Counted from the first letter of the stretch, positions 1 to 8,950 are shown. The stretch: 64,000 bases of DNA from Pedobacter ureilyticus (GCF_005925345.1 NZ_SSHJ01000002.1:1-64000); one strand, 5' to 3'. Translations and numbers: made by a program. The notes: generated from the letters alone by a model not told the origin.

Positions 1-127
1 TTGCCGCCATAGCATTTAGACATCGTTCGAACTGGTCAGTTTCCTCCGAAATCAGGTGGTCAATTTCAAGCGGAATAGGTGGTCAGTTTAAACCGAAATG
101 GGGTGGTCAGTTTCAGCGAAATCTCCA
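1..127. mobile_element. Probable terminal repeat array of an IS21-family element (element lies left of the window)
   Basis: Four copies of ggtcagttt/ggtcaattt begin at 34, 58, 81 and 105, so they are spaced 23-24 bp apart. Each is followed by a degenerate ccgaaat/gcgaaat-type tail. IS21-family ends are known for such multiple subterminal repeats with a CA-3' terminus, and the array here ends in ctcca near 127. No istA/istB coding sequence is visible because the element would extend left of position 1. Assignment to IS21 is inference from the repeat layout. Confidence 0.5.
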
Positions 128-293
128 CCCTATAATCAATATTCAAGGAAATGCTTATTGTACAAATAGCCCAGATATAGTCTTGCCTTGTCTTCGTTAT
201 AAAGAAAGAAAAAAAGTGGAACATATAAGGAGGGTTACTAGGGAGGATAGTTACTATAAACAGATAAAACTATTCTAGCTATTAAAATTAATC
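128..293. other. Intergenic, no recognised feature
   Basis: AT-rich sequence between the repeat array and the first island gene. A purine-rich aaggaggg stretch lies near 228-235, but no start codon follows it at ribosome-binding distance. I see nothing else in it. Confidence 0.4.
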
Positions 294-827
294 ATGATAG
301 TCGTTAGAGATAAGAGTAATCCTACAAAATTCATACGCACACATAGTGATGGGATGGTAGATGTTTATATAATGTCTGAAAAGCAAACGCAAAAACACAA
401 GTTATCTTTGGAAGAGAAGTTAAGGAGAGCTAGAAAGATATGCGAGCTTTATAGCTTAGGAGAATATACAATCAAATCATGTTGTGAAGTATACAGTGTT
501 AAATACTCTACATTTCAATACTGGGCGCAACCAAACAGAAAACCAGATAGCAAAAGAAGAGGATTTGTTCAAGATGTTCACGAACTATACAAAAGGGCTT
601 GTGTAGAAAATGAAATAAACTTTAGAGAAAGGCTCAAAGAAGCAGTAAGGATTGGGTTGTTAAAACTAGCTAGGGGAATTGAATATGAGGAGGAGGAAAC
701 AGTATATAGGTTTGACAGCAATGGAATGCCCTATGTGAGTAGTGTAAGGAAGACAACCAAAACAATTTTACCAAACGATAATGTGCTGATTTTTCTAGCA
801 AATACAGTTGGTGCTTTTAACACTTAA
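294..827 (+). CDS. Small helix-turn-helix protein, terminase-small-subunit-like
   Basis: 177 residues from the first ATG; a second ATG at 372 would give 151 residues and removes a poorly structured leader, so the start is uncertain. After that Met, a basic segment (about residues 36-80, RRARKICELY...VKYSTFQYW) has the shape of a helix-turn-helix of the kind found in phage terminase small subunits and transposase-like DNA binders. It is followed by a region containing GIEYEEEETVYR. That layout resembles Bacteroidota phage-type HTH proteins, but no large terminase or other phage gene is present. It may be an isolated remnant of a prophage or an island-specific DNA-binding protein. Function not established. 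Confidence 0.5.
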   Translation: MIVVRDKSNPTKFIRTHSDGMVDVYIMSEKQTQKHKLSLEEKLRRARKICELYSLGEYTIKSCCEVYSVKYSTFQYWAQPNRKPDSKRRGFVQDVHELYKRACVENEINFRERLKEAVRIGLLKLARGIEYEEEETVYRFDSNGMPYVSSVRKTTKTILPNDNVLIFLANTVGAFNT

Positions 828-888
828 ATTTATCACATTTTCTTAGGTGCAAATTTGGTTAAAAGTCAATCATTTAGTAGTTTTACAA

Positions 889-1383
889 ATGAAAAAAGCA
901 CCTGATTTACAAATATTTACTATTGGCCATGGGAGTCGGAAAAAAGATGTTTTCATTGACCTCCTGAATAAATTCGAAATACAAATACTGATAGATGTAA
1001 GGTCTATACCATATTCGAGGTATCATCCCCAATTTCGTCAAAAGCAACTACAAAGTGATTTACAATCTTCTGGCATCGAGTATTTGTTCTTGGGAAACGA
1101 ATTAGGCGGAAGACCTGAAAATTCAGACCTATATAATTCAGGAGAACTCGATTATAATTTGGTTCGCCAAACCTCATCCTACCAACAGGGGATTGAACAG
1201 GTAATAGACATTCTTGAGAAAGGAATTAAAGTTACTTTAATGTGCAGTGAAACAAACCCAAATGAATGCCACAGAAAGTACCTCCTATCAGAAGATTTTG
1301 CAAAAAGAGGTATAAAGATTATGCACATCGATAAAGTTGGAGAAATCGAAATGACAAAACAGACAAGCCTATTCATTGAGTAG
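889..1383 (+). CDS. DUF488 domain protein
   Basis: 164 residues if translation begins at the ATG at 889; an upstream GTG at 847 would add 14 residues of unlikely sequence. The protein has the DUF488 signature: IFTIGHGSR near the N-terminus, then LIDVRSIPYSRYHPQF, the FLGNELGGRP segment, and a C-terminal CSETNPNECHRK motif with cysteine and histidine. The domain is widespread in bacteria and common in mobile islands; its biochemical activity is not established. The neighbours are an HTH protein and a serine recombinase, all on the same strand. It is not obviously part of the defence operon downstream. Confidence 0.75.
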   Translation: MKKAPDLQIFTIGHGSRKKDVFIDLLNKFEIQILIDVRSIPYSRYHPQFRQKQLQSDLQSSGIEYLFLGNELGGRPENSDLYNSGELDYNLVRQTSSYQQGIEQVIDILEKGIKVTLMCSETNPNECHRKYLLSEDFAKRGIKIMHIDKVGEIEMTKQTSLFIE

Positions 1384-1434
1384 GCTCTTTTGTTGGTAAA
1401 GTTTTACAAACACTCATTTATAAAACTGTAGCAG

Positions 1435-2109
1435 ATGAATTATATAGCATATTATAGGGTTTCAACCCAAAAACAGGGGCAATCGGGTCTGGGCTTAAAT
1501 TCGCAGAAAACAATAGTTAAGAATTATCTGAAAGAAATAGAGCCCCTACACGAGCTTACGGATGTGGAAAGTGGCACAAGGAAGGGAAATAACAGAGAAG
1601 CTCTCCTAGAGGCGATAAAGCTGTCTAAAAGGTATAACGCTACGTTGGTTATAGCTAAACTAGATAGACTGGCAAGAAATGTAAAATTTATTACAACCTT
1701 AATGGAAAGTGGGATTGAGTTTGTCGCTTGTGATATGCCGACAGCCAACAAGTTTACCATCCACATATTTGCGGCACTTGCCGAGCAGGAAGCGGAAATG
1801 ATAAGCCAAAGAACAAAGCTTGCATTGGGAGAACTCAAGCGACAGGGAGTAAAATTAGGAAAGCCAGAAAACCTAAATTGTGAAGCCATTGCCAAAGGCT
1901 TGATAAAGCGACAGGAGAACGCCCTAAATGATGAGAATAACCGAAAAGCTACTTTGCTAATTAAGTCAATGAAAAACGAGGGAAAATCTTTTTATGAGAT
2001 TACAAGAGAATTGAATAAAGCTGGCTTCAAGACTAGACGAGGAAACAGCTTCTATGTAACACAGGTTATCAATTTATACGAGCGACATTTGCAAAACCAA
2101 ATTCAATAA
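1435..2109 (+). CDS. Small serine recombinase (resolvase/invertase family)
   Basis: 224 residues. The N-terminal resolvase catalytic domain (about 1-145) shows AYYRVSTQKQGQSG with the likely nucleophile Ser10. It also has the LDRLARN segment and the E-helix region LAEQEAEMISQRTKLAL. The C-terminal part is short and basic, with an HTH-like stretch (FYEITRELNKAGFKTRRG), much smaller than in large phage integrases. Such proteins act as resolvases or invertases, or move small elements. In this island it is the only recombinase visible, but whether it drives island mobility cannot be told from the sequence. Confidence 0.85.
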   Translation: MNYIAYYRVSTQKQGQSGLGLNSQKTIVKNYLKEIEPLHELTDVESGTRKGNNREALLEAIKLSKRYNATLVIAKLDRLARNVKFITTLMESGIEFVACDMPTANKFTIHIFAALAEQEAEMISQRTKLALGELKRQGVKLGKPENLNCEAIAKGLIKRQENALNDENNRKATLLIKSMKNEGKSFYEITRELNKAGFKTRRGNSFYVTQVINLYERHLQNQIQ

Positions 2110-2204
2110 AAAGAATATATTTGTTAAAAATTTTAAATAATCAATGAAATAAAAAGGACTTGTATTAACATATAGTATTGCATTTGCAGTTAATTTTTCA
2201 GCTA

Positions 2205-2340
2205 AAATACTGGTAATATTAAAACAAGAAAAAATGACTGTAAGGCTACCCTAAGGGTGTGTCTTGCTTCGTCTTTTCTTGTGGGTTATACCAGTAACCT
2301 TAGCTGAGAGCGTTGTTAAGTTCACGCCCTCTTTTATTTT
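2205..2340 (+). ncRNA. Candidate structured small RNA or leader
   Basis: Several nested inverted repeats lie in one intergenic stretch. An outer stem ACTGGTA (2209-2215) pairs with TACCAGT (2289-2295), and ACAAGAAAA (2224-2232) pairs with TTTTCTTGT (2274-2282). A small inner hairpin ACCC-TAA-GGGT lies at 2248-2258. A separate GC-rich hairpin, GAGAGCGT (2306-2313) with ACGCCCTC (2324-2331), is followed by TTTTATTTT and looks like an intrinsic terminator. The arrangement fits a short transcript of about 130 nt ending at about 2340, or an attenuator-like leader for the gene at 2357. I do not recognise a known RNA family. Confidence 0.45.
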
Positions 2341-2356
2341 CTAAACCTTAGAAAAT
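2336..2356 (+). promoter_or_regulatory. Perfect hairpin abutting a start codon
   Basis: ATTTTCTAA (2336-2344) and TTAGAAAAT (2348-2356) form a perfect 9-bp inverted repeat with a 3-nt loop ending directly before the ATG at 2357. It could be an operator, or it could mask the translation start in the mRNA. Confidence 0.45.
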
Positions 2357-3625
2357 ATGAACCAAAACTACACTAACCCCCAAATTCAGAACAAAAAAAA
2401 TGAAACGCTTTTAGAAATATTCAAATGGATATTTTTTGTATTTGCAATTATCTTTGCGTTAGCAGGCTTAAAATATTCTTTTGTAGCATCCGTTGCATTT
2501 ATTTCGATAGCCTTGATGCTATTCCCACCATTAAAAAGTTTCATTGCTGATAAAGTGCCTTTTTTAAAGAAAAGATTATGGAAAGGGATTGTTTTGGGGT
2601 GTTTAGCAATTTTCGGTTTAACATTATTTGGTGGCTCCTTACCTACTGACGGCTTTGAAAACGTAAATACTAAAACCTCCGAAGTTGAAATAAAAAAGGC
2701 ATATTCTAATTATCGAGAGAACACGATAAATACAACAAAGAATCTATCTGAGAGGGATAAGAAAATTAGAGAGAACGCAATCCAAGAGCTTACAAAAAAT
2801 CGAGTTTTTAATGACTTAGTTTTAAATAAGACCATTGACCAAAAATACTTAACACTAATGCAGACTATTGGTTATGGAATGGCTAGCAGTACAAAGGACG
2901 ATTTATTTAGCATACCTGAGGATGCAGAAAAGAAATGCGCATTAATTCCTGAAGGATTACCGTTTGTGATTAATGTTATCAGGCTAGCTATGTATGGTGG
3001 TATTACTGATGATATTTTAGACGTTATTGAAAGGTATCAAGCTGAATTTGGAGAGTACGGCTATTCAGGTACTTCAAAATATAACCATAATGGAGAACTT
3101 AAATATAAACTCGAAAATGATTTTTCACTAGCCGAAATACTAGTGATAATTGATAATAAAAACACTAAGGTACTAGATGCTTATTGTGAGTCAATACAGA
3201 ACAACTTAATAAACTGGACTGATGAGGAGGTTTCTAAAAGTAAATACCCTCATCTATCAAACAGATATAGTTTTAATGATTATTTAAAAGAAAATCATCC
3301 GTCAAGTAAATATATTTTAGACTATGATTTAAAAATAACCGCAGCTTCACTTTATAGTGCTTATGATACCAATGAAATAGATGCGGACAATCTCTATAAG
3401 GGCAAGAAGATACTTGTTACAGGCACTATCAATGACATTGGTGTAGATGTATTAGGTGATGGCTATATCACTCTTTCTACAGCAGGTTATGGAGACGTGC
3501 AGTGTATTTATTCAGAGAAAAGCGATGCCTCGGGATATAGGAAAGGGACTAAAGTTACTTTAATAGGTGTGTGTAAAGGAAAGACCTTAGGAAACGTTTT
3601 AATAACGGACTGTAAAAGGATATAG
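2357..3625 (+). CDS. Membrane protein with C-terminal OB-fold (tRNA_anti-like) domain
   Basis: 422 residues. Three hydrophobic segments lie at the N-terminus (roughly 17-38, 39-60 and 74-92), followed by a long soluble region with a coiled-coil-like stretch (about 100-150) and no recognised motif. The C-terminal about 80 residues, starting near DADNLYKGKKILVTGTI and containing GYITLSTAGYGDVQC and GTKVTLIGVCKG, have the pattern of the tRNA_anti-like OB-fold domain. That domain is common at the end of Bacteroidota membrane proteins of unknown role. It probably sits in the inner membrane with the OB domain facing one aqueous side. A structured leader and a start-codon hairpin precede it. It precedes the phosphorothioation genes by 105 bp and may or may not belong to them. 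Confidence 0.65.
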   Translation: MNQNYTNPQIQNKKNETLLEIFKWIFFVFAIIFALAGLKYSFVASVAFISIALMLFPPLKSFIADKVPFLKKRLWKGIVLGCLAIFGLTLFGGSLPTDGFENVNTKTSEVEIKKAYSNYRENTINTTKNLSERDKKIRENAIQELTKNRVFNDLVLNKTIDQKYLTLMQTIGYGMASSTKDDLFSIPEDAEKKCALIPEGLPFVINVIRLAMYGGITDDILDVIERYQAEFGEYGYSGTSKYNHNGELKYKLENDFSLAEILVIIDNKNTKVLDAYCESIQNNLINWTDEEVSKSKYPHLSNRYSFNDYLKENHPSSKYILDYDLKITAASLYSAYDTNEIDADNLYKGKKILVTGTINDIGVDVLGDGYITLSTAGYGDVQCIYSEKSDASGYRKGTKVTLIGVCKGKTLGNVLITDCKRI

Positions 3626-3672
3626 TTCTATTAATATAGGTTTTAAGGTAGTTCACACTTGTTACCATTATG

Positions 3673-3703
3673 TTGTCTCAAGCCTCGAATTTTGTTATAT
3701 TTA
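3673..3703 (+). promoter_or_regulatory. Candidate Bacteroidota promoter for the ssp operon
   Basis: TTG at 3673-3675 and TATATTTA at 3696-3703 are separated by 20 bp, close to the Bacteroidota -33 TTTG / -7 TANNTTTG layout. The site is 28 bp upstream of the ATG at 3731. The -7 match lacks the final G, so support is modest. Confidence 0.35.
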
Positions 3704-3730
3704 CAGCTACAAAATGTTCTCTTAAAGACA

Positions 3731-4615
3731 ATGATATTAGTAAATTCAGAAGCGATAAAATACACATTCTCAGGTCATGATTCCTTTCAATGCCGTCAAT
3801 TATGGTTGAAAAAGGGATATGACTTCGTTCAAGAAGGGCAATCATTCAACAGTGAGGATGCGGTTGTAAAACTTGGTGTTGGAAAAAATATGGTTTCTGC
3901 TATTCGTTATTGGATGAAGGCATTTAATGTTGTTGATAATAAGGATAATCTTACAGAATTTGGCACAATGCTATTTGATGAGAAAACAGGTTACGACCCC
4001 TATTTAGAAGATGAAGCAAGTGTATGGTTACTGCATTATCAACTTGTAAAAACGGGATTGGCTTCTATCTATAATATCATTTTCAATGAATTTAGAAAAG
4101 AGAAGCTTTTTTTTACAAAAGAAGCATTTTTGAATTATTTAAAACGTTTTCAGGAGATAAATCCCGAATTAAGTTTTAATGAAAATACAGTTGCTAAAGA
4201 TTTTACTGTCTTTCTAAACATGTATAAGAATGATACGGAGAATACTGATGTGGAAGATAGTTTTTCAGGTATACTTTCAGAGATTGGGTTGCTGAAACAA
4301 ATTGGAAAGGGCAGAGAGGAACAATTCCAAATTGAAAATAATGAAAGAGATAGTTTACCTGATGCTGTGGTACTTTTCTCAATTTTGGACAATGACAATT
4401 TTGGGAACGCAATTAGTCTAAATTCTTTGGAGTTTGACACTAATAGTCCAGGTTCAATCTTTGCACTAAACCGCTCAGGATTAATAAATAAAATTTCTGA
4501 CATTGTTGGTGATAATAACAGCATTACCTTCACCGACCATGCAGGAATCAAAGAACTCCAATTTAAAAATAAACCTGATGCATATTCAGTTTTAGATAAA
4601 TATTATGGCAAATAA
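3731..4615 (+). CDS. sspB: DUF4007 protein, SspB-like (phosphorothioation nickase candidate)
   Basis: 294 residues from the ATG at 3731; an in-frame TTG at 3659 would add 24 residues of implausible leader. The N-terminus carries the DUF4007 signature KYTFSGHDSFQCRQLWLKKG, then VVKLGVGKNMVSAIRYWM, a winged-helix-like segment. DUF4007 proteins occur with PAPS-reductase-like sulfurtransferases. In the Ssp single-strand phosphorothioation system SspB is described as the component that nicks the target DNA. The gene overlaps the following ATPase gene by 11 bp, so the two are almost surely co-translated. Assignment as sspB rests on the domain plus the B-C-D gene order; a catalytic site was not identified by eye. 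Confidence 0.72.
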   Translation: MILVNSEAIKYTFSGHDSFQCRQLWLKKGYDFVQEGQSFNSEDAVVKLGVGKNMVSAIRYWMKAFNVVDNKDNLTEFGTMLFDEKTGYDPYLEDEASVWLLHYQLVKTGLASIYNIIFNEFRKEKLFFTKEAFLNYLKRFQEINPELSFNENTVAKDFTVFLNMYKNDTENTDVEDSFSGILSEIGLLKQIGKGREEQFQIENNERDSLPDAVVLFSILDNDNFGNAISLNSLEFDTNSPGSIFALNRSGLINKISDIVGDNNSITFTDHAGIKELQFKNKPDAYSVLDKYYGK

Positions 4616-7600
4616 TTTCACTACATCAGTAAATATAATTAGGGATACAGAAAGAGATTTCAATTATATTCCTACGCCCAATGCGGGGCAAGTCGTGAGC
4701 CAAATTGTGAACGATTTTAAAAAAGGTATTCGTTCTTTTAATATTGTGGGGACTTATGGAACAGGGAAATCATCATTCCTATTAGCATTTGAGCAAAGCG
4801 TTAAAGGGAAAAAACGATATTTTGAACCTAATTTCGCAGAAAATCCTAAAGTCGATTTTATAAAGATTATTGGAGCCTATAGGTCTATTATAGAAGAATT
4901 TACAGATTGCTTTGAAGTAAATACTAATAAAAATAAGCACGAAAATATTTTCTCAGAGATATTTAATCGTTATAATGCATTAGGTAATAATGGTTTTTTG
5001 TTTTTGTTGTTAGATGAGTTTGGTAAATTCTTAGAATATGCCAACAAACATAATCCTGAAAACGAATTATATTTTATTCAGCAATTAGCGGAATTTTGTA
5101 ACAATCCAAAATATAATATTGTATTAATCACAACTGTTCATCAAAGTTTTGAGTCTTATGCTTATTCATTAAGTAATACTCATAAACAAGAATGGACAAA
5201 AGTTAAAGGTCGTTTCCGTGAAATAACATTTAATGAACCTGTTGAACAACTTTTGTATTTGGCTTCTGAACATATTGCTGACAATTTTGAAAATAAATAT
5301 TCCAACTCAGCAATAGAAAAATGTTTGAATTTATCGGTTGAAACAAAGGCATTTAATTTTAATAATGACTTTTTAGGAAAAATAGGTTTAAAGTTATATC
5401 CGCTTGATATACTTGCTGCAAATACACTAACACTTGCATTGCAACGGTATGGACAAAACGAAAGGTCTTTGTTTACCTTTCTTGAATCAACTGACCATAC
5501 AGGATTGACAAAATTCAATAAGCGAGAGAATCCATTTTACAATTTGAGTTGTGTTTATGACTACTTGAATTTTAATTTTTATTCTTTTCTTACGTCAAGA
5601 TACAATCCCGATTTCGCGGCTTGGAGTTCTATCCGTTCAGCAATAGAAAATGTGGAGCGAACATTTGATGCCTCTATCAACGATTATATTAAGGTTGTTA
5701 AAACCATAGGGTTGTTGAATATTTTTTCAGCAAATGGAGCAATTTTAGACGAGAATTTTTTGAGTAGTTACCTTGAAATTGCTTGTGGTGTTTCTGATAG
5801 CGAAACCCATATTAGAAGTCTTGATTCCAAGAATATTATCCGCTTCCGTTCTCACAGCAAAAGATACATTCTTTTCGAAGGAACAGATTTAGATATTCAA
5901 TCGGCACTTATTGAAGCAGGAAATAAAATTTCAGAGGTAAGTGATGTTACTACACTACTTAATAAGTATTTTAATTTTTCGCCAGTATTTGCTAAACTTT
6001 ATTCGTATGAAACAGGGACTCCACGATTTTTTCAGTTTAGGATTTCAGAATATCCTATAAAGAAAGAAATTCCAGAAGGAGAAATAGATGGTTATATAAA
6101 CCTTGTTTTTAATAACAAATTAACCTCAAAAGATGTTGAGGACGTCTCAAACTTTCAAAAAGAAGCCGTAATTTATTGTTTTTTTGAAAACTCAACTGAA
6201 ATAAAAGATTTACTTTTTGAAATTGAAAAAATTCAAAAAGTAATTGATGAGAATAAGGATGATAAGGTTGCCAAGCGTGAATTAGAAAATATTTCCGATT
6301 CTCAAAAACGATTATTAAACCATTATATTACTGATAGTATTTATACAGGAGGTAAAGATGTAAAATGGTTTTTCAAAGGAGAAGAAAAAACAATTTCTAA
6401 TAAAAAAGACTTCATCAAATTACTTTCACAGGTTTGTAGTATCATCTATGATGCAACACCTATTTTTAAGAATGAGTTAGTAAACAGGCATAAAATTTCA
6501 TCTTCTATTCACACAGCTAAAAGAAGTTATTTTAAAGCATTAGCAAATAATTGGGATAAAGAAAATTTAGGTTTTGAGGATGCAAAATTCCCGCCCGAAA
6601 AGACAATTTATTTATCCTTATTAAAGGAGAATGGAATTTCTCCTATTCAAGAAGATTCTATTCATGTTATTTCAATTGATAAAAGCTCATCGTTTTACAG
6701 ATTATGGAAAACTTGTGAAAACTTTATAGAAGATGCCAAATATGAACCAAAGAGGATTTCTGATTTCGTTGAGTTGTTGAGTAAACGCCCCTTCAAACTA
6801 AAACAAGGACTAATCGATTTTTGGATTCCAACTTTTCTGTTTTTGAAACGTGATGACTTTGCTATTTTTAATGAAAACAGCTACATCCCATATTTGTCAG
6901 AAGAAAATCTTGAACTGATAGTTAAATACCCACAAGACTATGCAGTTAAGGCATTTGATATTGAAGGTGTGAAATTAGATATTTTCAATAGTTATAGAAC
7001 CTTTTTAAATCAGTCTATTGAAGAGAAATTTGATAATACCTCATTTATAGAAACTATAAAACCCTTTATTGTTTTTTATAAACAATTACCAGAATATTCT
7101 AAACAGACAAAAAGATTATCACCATCAGCATTAAAAATTCGTAAAGCAATAGCTACGAGCAAAGACCCAGAAGAAACATTTTTTGATGCTTTTCCAAATG
7201 CTTTAGGATTGACACTTAACATATTGCAAAAGGACAAGTCTAAATTGCAAAACTACGCTGTAAACCTGCAAAATGCGGTGAGAGAATTAAGGACTTCATA
7301 CGATGAATTAATAAAAAGATTTGAAGAATTTATTTGTGATGAGTTTGTAGGTAGAACTGTTGATTTCGATGAATACAAAGAGTATTTACAGAAGCGTTTC
7401 TCTAAACTAAAAAAACATTTGTTATTAGTTAATCAAAAAACATTTGTACAACGTATTGATTCCGCTTTAGACGATAAAAAAGCATGGCTCAATTCAATTG
7501 TACAAGCAGTTATAGGAAAAACGCTTGAAGTATTTACTGATGAAGATGAAATATTGCTATATGAAAAATTCAAGGCAATAATTTTGGAATTAGATAGTTT

Positions 7601-7823
7601 GACCAATATCTCAAAAACAGATATTGATGAGGTTAATGAGGAAGTAATAGGAGTTAAAATTGATTCTTTCTTTAACAAAATTGACCCTAAAGTCGTAAGA
7701 GTACCTAAAAGCAAGAACGGAGAAATTGAAAATTTGAAAAATATATTAAAAGCTCAACTAGGAAAAGACAAGACTTCAAATATTGCAGCAGTGTTAAATT
7801 TATTAAAAGAACTAATGCAATGA
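4605..7823 (+). CDS. sspC: Large P-loop ATPase, SspC-like
   Basis: 1072 residues. Walker A is GTYGTGKSS at residues 49-57 and Walker B is FLFLLLDEFG with Asp137-Glu138, so the N-terminal third is an AAA/STAND-type ATPase. The rest is long and helical with charged coiled-coil-like parts and no other motif I recognise. The start codon lies inside the end of the DUF4007 gene, and the stop overlaps the next gene by ATGA (7820-7823). Translational coupling on both sides argues that the three proteins form one complex. In Ssp systems SspC is the ATPase that supplies energy to the nick-and-sulfurate step. The assignment comes from size, P-loop and position. Confidence 0.72.
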   Translation: MANNFTTSVNIIRDTERDFNYIPTPNAGQVVSQIVNDFKKGIRSFNIVGTYGTGKSSFLLAFEQSVKGKKRYFEPNFAENPKVDFIKIIGAYRSIIEEFTDCFEVNTNKNKHENIFSEIFNRYNALGNNGFLFLLLDEFGKFLEYANKHNPENELYFIQQLAEFCNNPKYNIVLITTVHQSFESYAYSLSNTHKQEWTKVKGRFREITFNEPVEQLLYLASEHIADNFENKYSNSAIEKCLNLSVETKAFNFNNDFLGKIGLKLYPLDILAANTLTLALQRYGQNERSLFTFLESTDHTGLTKFNKRENPFYNLSCVYDYLNFNFYSFLTSRYNPDFAAWSSIRSAIENVERTFDASINDYIKVVKTIGLLNIFSANGAILDENFLSSYLEIACGVSDSETHIRSLDSKNIIRFRSHSKRYILFEGTDLDIQSALIEAGNKISEVSDVTTLLNKYFNFSPVFAKLYSYETGTPRFFQFRISEYPIKKEIPEGEIDGYINLVFNNKLTSKDVEDVSNFQKEAVIYCFFENSTEIKDLLFEIEKIQKVIDENKDDKVAKRELENISDSQKRLLNHYITDSIYTGGKDVKWFFKGEEKTISNKKDFIKLLSQVCSIIYDATPIFKNELVNRHKISSSIHTAKRSYFKALANNWDKENLGFEDAKFPPEKTIYLSLLKENGISPIQEDSIHVISIDKSSSFYRLWKTCENFIEDAKYEPKRISDFVELLSKRPFKLKQGLIDFWIPTFLFLKRDDFAIFNENSYIPYLSEENLELIVKYPQDYAVKAFDIEGVKLDIFNSYRTFLNQSIEEKFDNTSFIETIKPFIVFYKQLPEYSKQTKRLSPSALKIRKAIATSKDPEETFFDAFPNALGLTLNILQKDKSKLQNYAVNLQNAVRELRTSYDELIKRFEEFICDEFVGRTVDFDEYKEYLQKRFSKLKKHLLLVNQKTFVQRIDSALDDKKAWLNSIVQAVIGKTLEVFTDEDEILLYEKFKAIILELDSLTNISKTDIDEVNEEVIGVKIDSFFNKIDPKVVRVPKSKNGEIENLKNILKAQLGKDKTSNIAAVLNLLKELMQ

Positions 7824-8926
7824 GTAAAACAAGACACGTTTTAGGAATTTCTGGAGGTAAGGATAGTGCGGCTCTGGCTATTTATGTAAAAACTAAATAC
7901 CCAGAGCTGGAATTGGATTTTTATTCAAGTGACACAGGGAAGGAACTTGATGAGACTTACCAACTAATCCAAAATCTTGAAGTTTATCTCGGAATAAAAA
8001 TAAATATTCTGAAAGCTGCGGAAAACAGTTCGGAAGACCCTTTTGACCATTTTTTGAAAATGTATGGAGGTTTTTTACCCTCTTCAAATTCTCGTTGGTG
8101 TACAAAAAAGTTGAAACTTGACCCTTTTGAGAAATATGTTGGTACAGACCCTGTTGTTTCTTACGTAGGGATTAGAGGAGATGAAGAAAGAGAAGGATAT
8201 ATTTCTACAAAGAAAAATATACAGTCTATTTTTCCATTCCGAAAAAATATTTGGAGCGAGGATGTAGTGGCTAAATTGTTGTCTAATTCAAATATCGAAA
8301 TGATTGAGGATTATGCTAAGAATATTGATTTTGGGAGATTTAGAGAAAAAGCATTGCAAATTGTTTCAAAAAAAATAGAACCTTCTTTTACACAAGTACA
8401 AAAGCTAAATGCTTTACTTGATACTGACGTAAAAGGCTTTAATCATTTGGTTTTTGAATTTTTAAAAACAACTGACTATCCATTGGCAAGAGAAAAAACA
8501 TTTCCATTACTTGACAATGAAGATGTTTTAGTCCGAGATGACATTTTCAGAATTTTAAAAGAAAGCGGTGTTGGTGTTCCTGCTTATTACGACAAAATTG
8601 ATTTTGAAATAAATGGTAAGACAGGGCAGTATGCGAGAAGTCGTTCAGGTTGTTATTTCTGTTTCTTTCAGCAAAAAATTGAGTGGGTATGGCTGTATGA
8701 ACAACATCCTGATTTGTATAAGAAAGCAATGGTATATGAAAAAGATGGTTACACTTGGATTCAAGGCGAAAGTTTAGAAGATTTGATTCAACCCAAAAGG
8801 ATGGCTCAAATTAAAGAAGATTATGTAAAAAGAATGGAACGTAATGCATCAAAGAATAAATCACCTTATCTAATTGATATTTTAGATGAGGAAGAAGGAA
8901 TTGGTTGCGCAAGTTGTTTTATATAA
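7820..8926 (+). CDS. sspD: PAPS-reductase-like sulfurtransferase, SspD/DndC-like
   Basis: 368 residues. The ATP-pyrophosphatase PP-loop SGGKDS is at 11-16. Conserved cysteines are at 94 (RWCTKK), 278/281 (SGCYFCFF) and 363/366 (GCASCF). Paired cysteines are expected if the enzyme binds an Fe-S cluster as DndC does. The predicted reaction is ATP-dependent activation of the DNA backbone and insertion of sulfur in place of a non-bridging oxygen. It is shorter than the roughly 500-residue DndC of the double-strand Dnd system, which fits SspD better. The start overlaps the ATPase gene by four bases. No cysteine desulfurase (SspA/DndA) is next to it, so sulfur would have to come from a desulfurase elsewhere. 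Confidence 0.78.
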   Translation: MSKTRHVLGISGGKDSAALAIYVKTKYPELELDFYSSDTGKELDETYQLIQNLEVYLGIKINILKAAENSSEDPFDHFLKMYGGFLPSSNSRWCTKKLKLDPFEKYVGTDPVVSYVGIRGDEEREGYISTKKNIQSIFPFRKNIWSEDVVAKLLSNSNIEMIEDYAKNIDFGRFREKALQIVSKKIEPSFTQVQKLNALLDTDVKGFNHLVFEFLKTTDYPLAREKTFPLLDNEDVLVRDDIFRILKESGVGVPAYYDKIDFEINGKTGQYARSRSGCYFCFFQQKIEWVWLYEQHPDLYKKAMVYEKDGYTWIQGESLEDLIQPKRMAQIKEDYVKRMERNASKNKSPYLIDILDEEEGIGCASCFI

Positions 8927-8950
8927 ACTTTTAAAATTTCTTTTTATCAC

